Below, piece by piece: positions 1 through 7,439 of a stretch of 12,772 nt of DNA (position 1 is its first letter; the number at the start of each line of letters is the position of its first letter). Position numbers and translations under genes: made by a program. The notes beneath the pieces were generated by a model. That model saw only the letters and a list, made by a program, of their open reading frames with translations. It was not told where the DNA came from and searched no databases. The DNA comes from Alphaproteobacteria bacterium (GTDB taxonomy: Bacteria; Pseudomonadota; Alphaproteobacteria; Sphingomonadales; Rhodothalassiaceae), in the NCBI GenBank assembly GCA_003694205.1, contig RFKS01000326.1, positions 1 to 12,772 of the forward strand, in the 5' to 3' direction.

Positions 1-1
1 G

Positions 2-139
2 CTCTCGGCCCGCGGCTATCACCGGGTGCTCAGGGTCGCGCGCACGCTTGCCGACCTCGAAGGGGCCGCGACCATCGCCCGCAGCCATATCGCCGAGGCG
101 CTGAGCTATCGCCGGATCGCGCCGGCGGCACGGCTCTGA
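2..139 (+). CDS. YifB/ComM-family Mg-chelatase-like AAA+ ATPase, C-terminal fragment
   Basis: Only the last 45 codons are in the window; the gene enters from the left edge and stops at TGA 137-139. The visible residues begin LSARGYHRVLRVARTLADLE and end with an ...HIAEALSYRR... helix. This is the typical end of the C-terminal helical domain of YifB/ComM proteins, which carry a Lon-protease-like N-terminus and an Mg-chelatase-type AAA+ core. In competent bacteria ComM is a helicase that promotes branch migration during integration of transformed DNA; in most alphaproteobacteria its role is untested. The ATPase motifs lie outside the window, so a related Mg-chelatase subunit is not fully excluded, but the SARGYHRVLRVARTIADL-like pattern is characteristic. 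The next gene begins 59 bp downstream on the same strand, after a T-rich stretch (about 152-170). Confidence 0.8.
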   Translation, partial: LSARGYHRVLRVARTLADLEGAATIARSHIAEALSYRRIAPAARL

Positions 140-198
140 GCGCGGCCGCCGCATTTTCCGTCTTTTTCTCGCCGCGCCTGCCGCCTAGGCTGCAGGCC

Positions 199-1548
<1,350 letters not shown>

Positions 1549-1683
1549 AACCGGGTACCCGGCGGCGACGCGACTTTCTGTTGAGATCGGTCGCGCACTC
1601 GGTCAGACTGCGCCCCTGTATGGACAGGACGCCGGCGGCCGGCCCCCGGCATCGCGGCAAGGCGACGGGGACGGAGCAGGCAG

Positions 1684-2583
1684 GTGACGAGGGACATGAC
1701 AGGCGAGGAACAGGCCCTGTGCGCCGACGGAGAGCCGCGGCCCGCGATCTATGTCCGTGCCGGCGCCCTCGAGGTGCGCTGCGCCCGTGACGCGGCGGAG
1801 ATGGAGGCGGCACAACGCCTGCGTTATCGCATCTTCTACGAGGAAATGGCGGCCCGGCCGACCCCGGCGATGCGGCGCCAGCGTCGCGACATGGACGCCT
1901 ATGACCCGCTGTGCGACCACCTGCTCGTGCTCGATCACGCGCGCCCAGCCGACGAGCGCGTGGTCGGCACCTACCGGCTGCTGCGCGAAGAGGTGGCGCT
2001 GCGGCATTCTGGCTTCTATTCGTCGCAGGAATATGATCTGTCGCCGCTGATGAGCGACGGCTTCCGGTCCCGCATGCGGCACCAGGGCCAGCTTCTCGAA
2101 CTCGGGCGGTCCTGCGTCCATCGCGACTATCGCACGAACACGACGATCAGCCTGCTGTGGAAAGGCATCGCCAGCTATCTCTATGAGCACAATATCGCCT
2201 ATCTTTTCGGCTGTGCCTCGCTGCCGGGGACCGATCCCGAGCCGCTCAGGCTGCCGCTCGCCTATCTCTACCACCACCATCTCTGTCCGCCCGAGTTCCG
2301 CGTCCGGGCGGTACCCGGGCGGCATGTGCCGATGGACCGTCTGCCGGCCACGGCGGTCGATGTCCGCGCCGCCCGACGGGCGCTGCCGCCACTCATCAAG
2401 GGCTATCTCCGTCTCGGCTGCTTCATCGGCGACGGCGCCGTCGTCGACCATCAGTTCGGAACCACGGATGTCTTCATCCTGCTCCCGGTCGAGCGGGTCA
2501 CGCGGCGCTATTCCGAGCGTTTCGGCACGCCCCGAATCGACGGCAATGGTGGCGGTTTTGACGCTACGCGGGAAAGCGATTAG
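1684..2583 (+). CDS. olsB: OlsB-like ornithine-acyl-ACP N-acyltransferase (GNAT fold)
   Basis: A 299-residue soluble or peripheral protein of the OlsB/hemolysin-like acyltransferase family. OlsB transfers a 3-hydroxy fatty acid from acyl-ACP to the alpha-amino group of ornithine, giving lyso-ornithine lipid for the inner leaflet. Seen: an N-terminal segment MEAAQRLRYRIFYEEM (about 40-55), DPLCDHLLVLD (74-84), VVGTYRLLR (93-101), the core LELGRSCVHRDYR (138-150), and LFGCASLPGTDP (174-185), all typical of the family. Start: GTG 1684 has GGAG at 1673-1676, 7 nt upstream; an in-frame ATG at 1696 is the alternative. The partner O-acyltransferase OlsA is not in the window, and the amino acid acylated (ornithine, lysine or glutamine in different homologues) cannot be read from sequence alone. 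The aldehyde dehydrogenase gene follows after 99 bp on the same strand. Confidence 0.75.
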   Translation: MTRDMTGEEQALCADGEPRPAIYVRAGALEVRCARDAAEMEAAQRLRYRIFYEEMAARPTPAMRRQRRDMDAYDPLCDHLLVLDHARPADERVVGTYRLLREEVALRHSGFYSSQEYDLSPLMSDGFRSRMRHQGQLLELGRSCVHRDYRTNTTISLLWKGIASYLYEHNIAYLFGCASLPGTDPEPLRLPLAYLYHHHLCPPEFRVRAVPGRHVPMDRLPATAVDVRAARRALPPLIKGYLRLGCFIGDGAVVDHQFGTTDVFILLPVERVTRRYSERFGTPRIDGNGGGFDATRESD

Positions 2584-2682
2584 GGAACGCGCGCGGCGGC
2601 GCCGGCACGGTGGCAAGCCCGCCATCCGGCAGGCACCGGCGCGGATGCTTGGACAATCCGGCAAGACGCACGAGGAGATCCG

Positions 2683-4191
2683 ATGACGACCCTGAGCGAG
2701 ACCCTTTCCGCCCTCCATCTCGATGCCGCCGCGTACCGCGACGGGCCGCTCACCGTCCGCTCGCCGATCGACGGCCGGGAGATCGCGCGGCTCACCTCCG
2801 ATAGCGCCGACGATGTGGCGCGCAAGGTTGCGGCCGCGGTGGCCGCCTTCACGACCTGGCGCCAGCGACCGGCACCGCAGCGCGGCGAGCTCATCCGCCT
2901 TTTCGGCGAGGAACTGAGGGCGCACAAGGAACCGCTCGGACGGCTGGTGACGATCGAGTGCGGCAAGATCCTCGAGGAGGGACTGGGCGAGGTCCAGGAG
3001 ATGATCGACATATGCGATTTCGCCGTCGGTCTCTCGCGCCAGCTTTACGGACTCACCATCGCGTCGGAACGGCCGCAGCATGCGATGCGCGAGACCTGGC
3101 ACCCGTTGGGACCGGTGGCGGTCATCTCGGCCTTCAATTTTCCTGTCGCCGTCTGGGCGTGGAATTTTGCCATCGCCATCGTCTGCGGCGACCCGGTGGT
3201 CTGGAAGCCGTCGGAGAAGACGCCGCTTTCGGCCCTCGCCTGCCAGGCGCTCTTCACCCGTGCTGCGGCGCGTTTCGGATCGGCGCCGGAGGGATTGTCG
3301 GAGGTTGTCATCGGCGATCGGGCGGTCGGCGAGGCGCTGGTCGACGACCCGCGCATCGCGCTTGTCTCGGCCACAGGGTCCTGTGCCATGGGCCGCGCCG
3401 TCGGTCCGCGTGTGGCACAACGCTTCGGCCGCGTCCTGCTCGAGCTCGGCGGCAACAATGCGGTGATCGTGGCACCCAGCGCCGATCTCGAGCTCGCGGT
3501 GCGCGCCATCACCTTCGGCGCCGTCGGCACCGCGGGCCAGCGCTGCACCACGACCCGGCGTCTCATCGCCCATGAGTCGGTGTTCGACGGGCTCGTCGGG
3601 CGCCTGCGCCGGATCTATGATTCGATCACCATCGGCAACCCGCTTGAAGGCCATCTCATGGGCCCGCTCATCGACGGGCGTGCCTTCGAGGCGATGGAAG
3701 CGGCGCTCGCCCAGGCGCGCACCGAAGGCGGGCGTGTCCATGGCGGCGGACGTGTGCTCGCGGACCGCTACCCGGAGGCCTATTATGTCCGTCCCGCCCT
3801 TGTCGAGATGCCCGAACAGAGCCCGATCATGTTGCGCGAGACCTTCGCGCCGATTCTCTATGCCGTCCGCTATCGCGGCCTCGATGAGGCGATCGCTCTG
3901 CAGAATGCGGTGCCGCAGGGGCTGTCCTCGGCGATCTTCACGAATGATGTGCGCGAGGCGGAGCGCTTCGTCTCGGCGACCGGCTCGGACTGCGGCATCG
4001 CCAATGTCAATATCGGCACCTCGGGGGCGGAGATCGGTGGCGCTTTCGGCGGCGAGAAGGAGACCGGCGGCGGCCGCGAATCGGGATCGGATGCGTGGAA
4101 GGCCTATATGCGGCGCCAGACCTCGACCGTGAACTACGGTTCCGAACTGCCGCTGGCGCAGGGGATCCGGTTCGAACTCGGCGACGACTGA
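2683..4191 (+). CDS. amaB: ALDH7-family aldehyde dehydrogenase (L-piperidine-6-carboxylate / aminoadipate semialdehyde dehydrogenase)
   Basis: A 502-residue NAD(P)-dependent aldehyde dehydrogenase. In lysine and pipecolate catabolism this family oxidises 2-aminoadipate 6-semialdehyde (in equilibrium with L-piperidine-6-carboxylate) to 2-aminoadipate. Seen: the Rossmann signature ISAFNFPVAVWAWN (148-161) with oxyanion Asn152, cofactor-contact WKPSEKT with Lys175, general base Glu255 in LELGG, and catalytic Cys288 in GQRCTTTRR. Near the end GTSGAEIGGAFGGEKETGGG and SDAWKAYMRRQT are the ALDH7 signature that separates it from betaine, succinate-semialdehyde or generic enzymes. ATG 2683 has AGGAG at 2673-2677, 5 nt upstream. 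No lysine 6-aminotransferase or pipecolate oxidase gene lies nearby, so the physiological aldehyde is inferred. No membrane segment or signal peptide; cytoplasmic. Confidence 0.8.
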   Translation: MTTLSETLSALHLDAAAYRDGPLTVRSPIDGREIARLTSDSADDVARKVAAAVAAFTTWRQRPAPQRGELIRLFGEELRAHKEPLGRLVTIECGKILEEGLGEVQEMIDICDFAVGLSRQLYGLTIASERPQHAMRETWHPLGPVAVISAFNFPVAVWAWNFAIAIVCGDPVVWKPSEKTPLSALACQALFTRAAARFGSAPEGLSEVVIGDRAVGEALVDDPRIALVSATGSCAMGRAVGPRVAQRFGRVLLELGGNNAVIVAPSADLELAVRAITFGAVGTAGQRCTTTRRLIAHESVFDGLVGRLRRIYDSITIGNPLEGHLMGPLIDGRAFEAMEAALAQARTEGGRVHGGGRVLADRYPEAYYVRPALVEMPEQSPIMLRETFAPILYAVRYRGLDEAIALQNAVPQGLSSAIFTNDVREAERFVSATGSDCGIANVNIGTSGAEIGGAFGGEKETGGGRESGSDAWKAYMRRQTSTVNYGSELPLAQGIRFELGDD

Positions 4192-4500
4192 CGGCGCCGG
4201 CCGTCGCGCCCGCGGCACGGCCTGCCGCAAGTCGCTCGCCTCGGCCTTGGATGCGGCGATAGGATCCCGCTCGGGGTAGATGAGGGAGCGATCCGTCCGA
4301 TGACAGAAGGGCGACAGGCGAGCCGCGCCTTGCGCCGGGACGCGGCGATGTTGTTCATCGCCGGCAGCCGGTGGAACGGTGCGGGGAGGGCATGATCCGT
4401 CGTTTCCTGCAGGCGCCGCCGCACCGCGCGGCGGCCTGGCCGCGGTGGCCCCTTCACGCGCTGCGCGCGGTCCCGCATAATGGCAACGGGGAGGACCCCG
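4192..4500. other. Spacer before the two-component operon, no supported gene
   Basis: About 0.3 kb between the dehydrogenase stop and the strong ribosome binding site at 4488-4494. GC content and oligonucleotide texture resemble the surrounding DNA. I see no tRNA, no hairpin followed by a T-run, and no convincing -35/-10 pair. The kinase reading frame stays open back to GTG 4371 (with ATG at 4392), giving a Pro/Arg/Ala-rich extension that does not look like a folded domain. A 31-codon frame at 4300-4395 ends by overlapping ATG 4392 but has only a poorly spaced GAGGGAG (4282-4288). The promoter of the kinase operon probably lies here but I cannot place it. Confidence 0.5.
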
Positions 4501-4527
4501 ATGCAGCCATGGCCGGTCCGACGATGA
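4488..4527 (+). promoter_or_regulatory. Strong ribosome binding site with 8-codon upstream reading frame overlapping the kinase start
   Basis: GGGGAGG at 4488-4494 sits 6 nt before ATG 4501, a near-ideal initiation signal. That ATG is out of frame with the kinase and opens an 8-codon frame (MQPWPVRR) whose TGA at 4525-4527 overlaps an in-frame kinase ATG at 4524 (ATGA). What is seen is the geometry; translational coupling is inferred. It could instead be chance, with the same GGGGAGG serving the in-frame ATG 4509 at an unusually long spacing of 14 nt. Confidence 0.4.
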
Positions 4528-5609
4528 CGCCCATCTTCCGCTCGCGCGAACAGGCCTTCTGGATGTTCCAGGGGTTCGGCTGGCTCGCCTATGCGGCGGT
4601 GCGCTTCTTTCACGGGCTGACCATCGGCTGGGGCTGGGACTATATCGACACCACAATGGTGGCGACGGTTACCGGATTCCTTCTCACCACGATCCTGCGC
4701 TATCTCTACCGACCGATCCGCAACCGGCCTCTCGCCGTCGTCGTTGCCGCGACGATCCTTTTCTGTGGCCTGTTCGCGCTCGTCTTTTCGGCCATCGAGG
4801 TGACGGCGGTCGCCTGGTACGATCCGCGCGGCATCGTCGATCTCGGCCTGTTCGAGAACGCCATGTTCGACGGTTTCGTGCTGCTCGCCTGGTCGGGGCT
4901 CTATTTCGGCTTCAACTATTACCAGCAGCTCCAGGCGCAGCGCGAGGCGACGCTCAAGGCCGCCGCCATGGCGCACCAGGCGCAGCTCGCGATGCTGCGC
5001 TACCAGCTCAATCCGCATTTCCTGTTCAACACGCTGAACGCCATCTCGACGCTGGTGCTGGCGCGCGAGGTCGATCTTGCCAACCGCATGCTGACCAAGC
5101 TCGCCGCCTTCCTGCGCCATACGCTGGTCAACGAGCCCAACCAGAAGGTGACGCTCGAGCAGGAGCTTAACGCGCTGTCGCTCTATCTCGATATCGAGGA
5201 AGTGCGCTTCGAGGACCGCCTTAAGACGCGCTTCGATATCGAGGAGCGGGCGCGCCGGGCGCTCATTCCGAGCCTCCTCCTGCAGCCGCTCATCGAGAAT
5301 GCGATCAAATACGCGGTCGCGCCGCGCGAGGAAGGGGGGCTCGTCAGCCTCAGCGCCCGCATTCGCGACCGTCGACTCGAGCTCGTGCTCAGCGACGACG
5401 GTCCCGGCCTCAACGGGACCGCCGTCGGCACGCCGGGCCAGGCCTCGTCCGGCGTCGGCCTCAAGAACACGCGAGCGCGGCTCGAGGAGATCTATGGCGA
5501 CGACCATATCTTCCGCCTCGAGCCCCATCGCCCGCGCGGCCTCAGCATCACCATCAGCTTGCCGTGCGAATTTCCCGGCCAGAAAACCGTACGGACCCAC
5601 GCCGCATGA
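4524..5609 (+). CDS. LytS/YehU-type membrane sensor histidine kinase
   Basis: A 361-residue inner-membrane kinase counted from ATG 4524; in-frame alternatives are ATG 4509, ATG 4392 and GTG 4371. Residues 10-130 hold about four hydrophobic segments forming the membrane sensor region, followed by a linker rich in Gln and Ala (134-155). The His_kinase domain has the phosphoacceptor in RYQLNPHFLFNTLNAIS (His165), then an HATPase domain with N-box LIENAIKYA (Asn259), G1 motif DDGPGLNG (from 291) and G2 SGVGLKNTRARL (309-320). This arrangement, with the His in NPHFLFN and a short ATPase domain, defines the LytS/BtsS class rather than classical HisKA kinases. The stop overlaps the start of the response regulator by 4 nt, so the pair is one translationally coupled operon. 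The ligand is unknown; relatives sense pyruvate, cell-wall state or membrane potential, and none can be assigned here. Confidence 0.9.
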   Translation: MTPIFRSREQAFWMFQGFGWLAYAAVRFFHGLTIGWGWDYIDTTMVATVTGFLLTTILRYLYRPIRNRPLAVVVAATILFCGLFALVFSAIEVTAVAWYDPRGIVDLGLFENAMFDGFVLLAWSGLYFGFNYYQQLQAQREATLKAAAMAHQAQLAMLRYQLNPHFLFNTLNAISTLVLAREVDLANRMLTKLAAFLRHTLVNEPNQKVTLEQELNALSLYLDIEEVRFEDRLKTRFDIEERARRALIPSLLLQPLIENAIKYAVAPREEGGLVSLSARIRDRRLELVLSDDGPGLNGTAVGTPGQASSGVGLKNTRARLEEIYGDDHIFRLEPHRPRGLSITISLPCEFPGQKTVRTHAA

Positions 5610-6415
5610 GCATACGTACCCTGCTTGTCGATGATGAACCACTTGCCCTGCGTGGGCTCGAGATCCGCCTTTCGGCGATCGACGATGTCGAGATCGTCGG
5701 CACCGCTGCCAATGGCCGCGAGGCGATCCGGGCCATCCGCGAGCTGCGTCCCGATCTCGTCTTGCTCGATATCCAGATGCCCGGTCTTGACGGTTTCGCC
5801 GTCGTGCGGGCGTTGCTCGGCACCGAGGAGCTGCCGCTCTTCATCTTCGTCACCGCTTTTGATCGCTATGCCATCGAAGCCTTCGAGGCGCATGCGCTCG
5901 ACTATCTCCTGAAGCCGGTCGAAGAGGCGCGGCTGCAGCACACCGTACACCTCGCGCGCGAACGTCTCGCGGCGAAGCGGGCACTCGAGCAGAATGCACG
6001 CCTCAAGGCACTCCTCGCCGGCCTGGATCCGCCCTCGCGCGACGCACTCGCCGCCGCGCTCGAGGACGAGGTGGCGAGCGATACGAGCCCCTATGAGCGG
6101 CAGCTCCGCATCCGGGATCGCGGCCGCATCGTCATCGTCGATGTCCGGGACATCGACTATATCGATGCCGCCGGCGACTATATGTGCGTTCATGTCGGCG
6201 ACGAGACACACGTCCTGCGCGAGACCATGAAGGCGCTCGAGCAACGCCTTGATCCGGCGCGCTTCCAGCGCATTCACCGTTCCGCGATCGTCAATCTCGA
6301 GCGCGTCGCCGAGGTGCGGCCGCATGCCAATGGCGAATGCTTCCTCACGCTCCGGTCGGGCCAAGAGCTCAAGGTCAGCCGCAGCTACAAGAGCGTCGTC
6401 ATGCGCCTCGCCTGA
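5606..6415 (+). CDS. LytR/AlgR-type response regulator (REC + LytTR DNA-binding domain)
   Basis: A 269-residue cytoplasmic transcription factor, partner of the kinase just upstream. The receiver domain (1-120) has the acidic pocket Asp9/Asp10, phosphoacceptor Asp55 in LLDIQMPG, Thr83 and Lys103 in LLKPVE, so it should be phosphorylatable. A charged helical linker (about 118-160) leads to a LytTR domain (about 165-268) with the typical VRDIDYIDAAGDYMCVH and FQRIHRSAIVNLERVAEV segments. ATG 5606 overlaps the kinase stop (ATGA); an upstream in-frame Met (5564) would add 14 residues encoded inside the kinase gene and before the receiver fold, so it is rejected. LytTR proteins bind pairs of imperfect direct repeats; I could not recognise such a pair nearby. 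It converges on nrdB with only 22 bp between stop codons. Confidence 0.92.
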   Translation: MSIRTLLVDDEPLALRGLEIRLSAIDDVEIVGTAANGREAIRAIRELRPDLVLLDIQMPGLDGFAVVRALLGTEELPLFIFVTAFDRYAIEAFEAHALDYLLKPVEEARLQHTVHLARERLAAKRALEQNARLKALLAGLDPPSRDALAAALEDEVASDTSPYERQLRIRDRGRIVIVDVRDIDYIDAAGDYMCVHVGDETHVLRETMKALEQRLDPARFQRIHRSAIVNLERVAEVRPHANGECFLTLRSGQELKVSRSYKSVVMRLA

Positions 6416-6437
6416 GGCTGCAGCCTGGCGGAGCGGT

Positions 6438-7397
6438 TCAGGCGAAGGCCTCCTCCCAGGTGCCGCGCGTTGCTGCCTTCGAATATTCGGTCGCCCGGTT
6501 CTCGAAGAAATTGGTGTGCTCGACCGCGTTCAGCATGGTGTCAAGCCAGGGCAGCGGGTTGGCCGCGACATGCCATTCCGGCTCGAGGCCGATCTGTTTC
6601 AGCCGCCGGTCGGCGATATAGCGGATATAGCGCTTGACCTCTTCTGCCGAGAGACCCTCGACAGGACCAAGCGCGAAGGCGAGATCGATGAAGGCGTCCT
6701 CATGGGTGACGATGGTGCGGCAGGCCTCGACAAGCCGACTGCGGAGCGCCGCGTCCCAGAGGTCGGGATTCTCGGCAATGAAGGTGCGGAAAAGGCGCAG
6801 GATCGAATCGCAGTGCAGGCTCTCGTCGCGCACCGACCAGGAGATGATCTGGCCCATGCCCTTCATCTTTCCGAAGCGCGGGAAATTGAGCAGCATCGCG
6901 AAGCTGGCGAACAGCTGCAGCCCCTCGGTGAAGCCGCCGAAGACCGCGAGCGTGGTCGCGATGTCGCGTTTGCTGTCGGCGGAAAAGCCCTGCATGTAGT
7001 CGTACTTGGCCTTCATTTCCTCATATTCGAGAAAGGCCGAATACTCGGTCTCCGGCATACCGATGGTGTCGAGCAGATGCGCATAGGCGGCGATGTGCAC
7101 GGTCTCCATATTGGAGAAGGCGGCGAGCATCATCTGCACCTCGGTCGGCCGGAAGACCCGCGCATAATGCCGCATGTAACAGTTGTTCACCTCGATGTCG
7201 GACTGGGTGAAGAAACGGAAGATCTGGGTCAGCAGATTGCGCTCGGCGTCCGAGAGGCTCGTCTGCCAGTCCTTGACGTCATCAGCGAGCGGCACCTCCT
7301 CGGGCAGCCAATGGATGCGCTGCTGCGTGAGCCAGGCTTCATAGGCCCAGGGATAGCGGAACGGCTTGTAGGCGATACGGTCTTCCAGAAGCGACAT
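6438..7397 (-). CDS. nrdB: Class I ribonucleotide reductase small subunit
   Basis: A 319-residue diiron protein that generates and stores the tyrosyl radical used by NrdA to reduce ribonucleoside diphosphates. Metal ligands are all visible: Asp67 (TQSD), Glu98 and His101 (NMETVH), Glu158 (GFTEG), Glu192 and His195 (RDESLH). The radical Tyr105 is present in HIAAYAHLL, so this is a tyrosyl-radical enzyme and not a Phe-substituted variant. Length fits the compact bacterial NrdB group; there is no N-terminal ATP-cone. The acidic/aromatic C-terminus supplies the NrdA-docking tail. ATG 7397 has GAGG 5 nt upstream. It lies 42 bp after nrdA on the same strand, so the two are almost certainly cotranscribed from the promoter upstream of nrdA. 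Confidence 0.95.
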   Translation of the reverse strand: MSLLEDRIAYKPFRYPWAYEAWLTQQRIHWLPEEVPLADDVKDWQTSLSDAERNLLTQIFRFFTQSDIEVNNCYMRHYARVFRPTEVQMMLAAFSNMETVHIAAYAHLLDTIGMPETEYSAFLEYEEMKAKYDYMQGFSADSKRDIATTLAVFGGFTEGLQLFASFAMLLNFPRFGKMKGMGQIISWSVRDESLHCDSILRLFRTFIAENPDLWDAALRSRLVEACRTIVTHEDAFIDLAFALGPVEGLSAEEVKRYIRYIADRRLKQIGLEPEWHVAANPLPWLDTMLNAVEHTNFFENRATEYSKAATRGTWEEAFA

Positions 7398-7439
7398 GGC
7401 GTCCTCGCGAAGGGTGTATGACAGGGGGCGAAAGGCCCG

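Noticed and set aside
140..172. GCGGCCGC palindrome followed by T-rich DNA after the YifB-type gene as an intrinsic terminator
   Set aside because: The 8-bp palindrome has no room for a loop and the T-rich stretch is interrupted; too weak to call.
1551..1562. CCGGGTACCCGG after ampG as a terminator or operator
   Set aside because: Only a 4-bp stem with GTAC loop, no T-run, and no second copy seen; a 12-bp palindrome in GC-rich DNA is unremarkable.
1603..4656. A 1017-codon open frame on the minus strand, antisense to olsB and the aldehyde dehydrogenase gene
   Set aside because: Its translation is Arg/Ala/Asp/Glu-rich with no recognisable domain, while the opposite strand carries two clear families with intact motifs. 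Long antisense frames are expected in high-GC coding DNA because stop codons are rare.
6411..6443. Inverted repeat between lytR-type and nrdB stops (GCCTGA / TCAGGC around AGGCTGCAGCCT) as a bidirectional terminator
   Set aside because: The outer arms are simply two Ala-TGA gene ends facing each other. The inner palindrome leaves only a 4-bp stem with a 4-nt loop, and no T-run follows on either strand.
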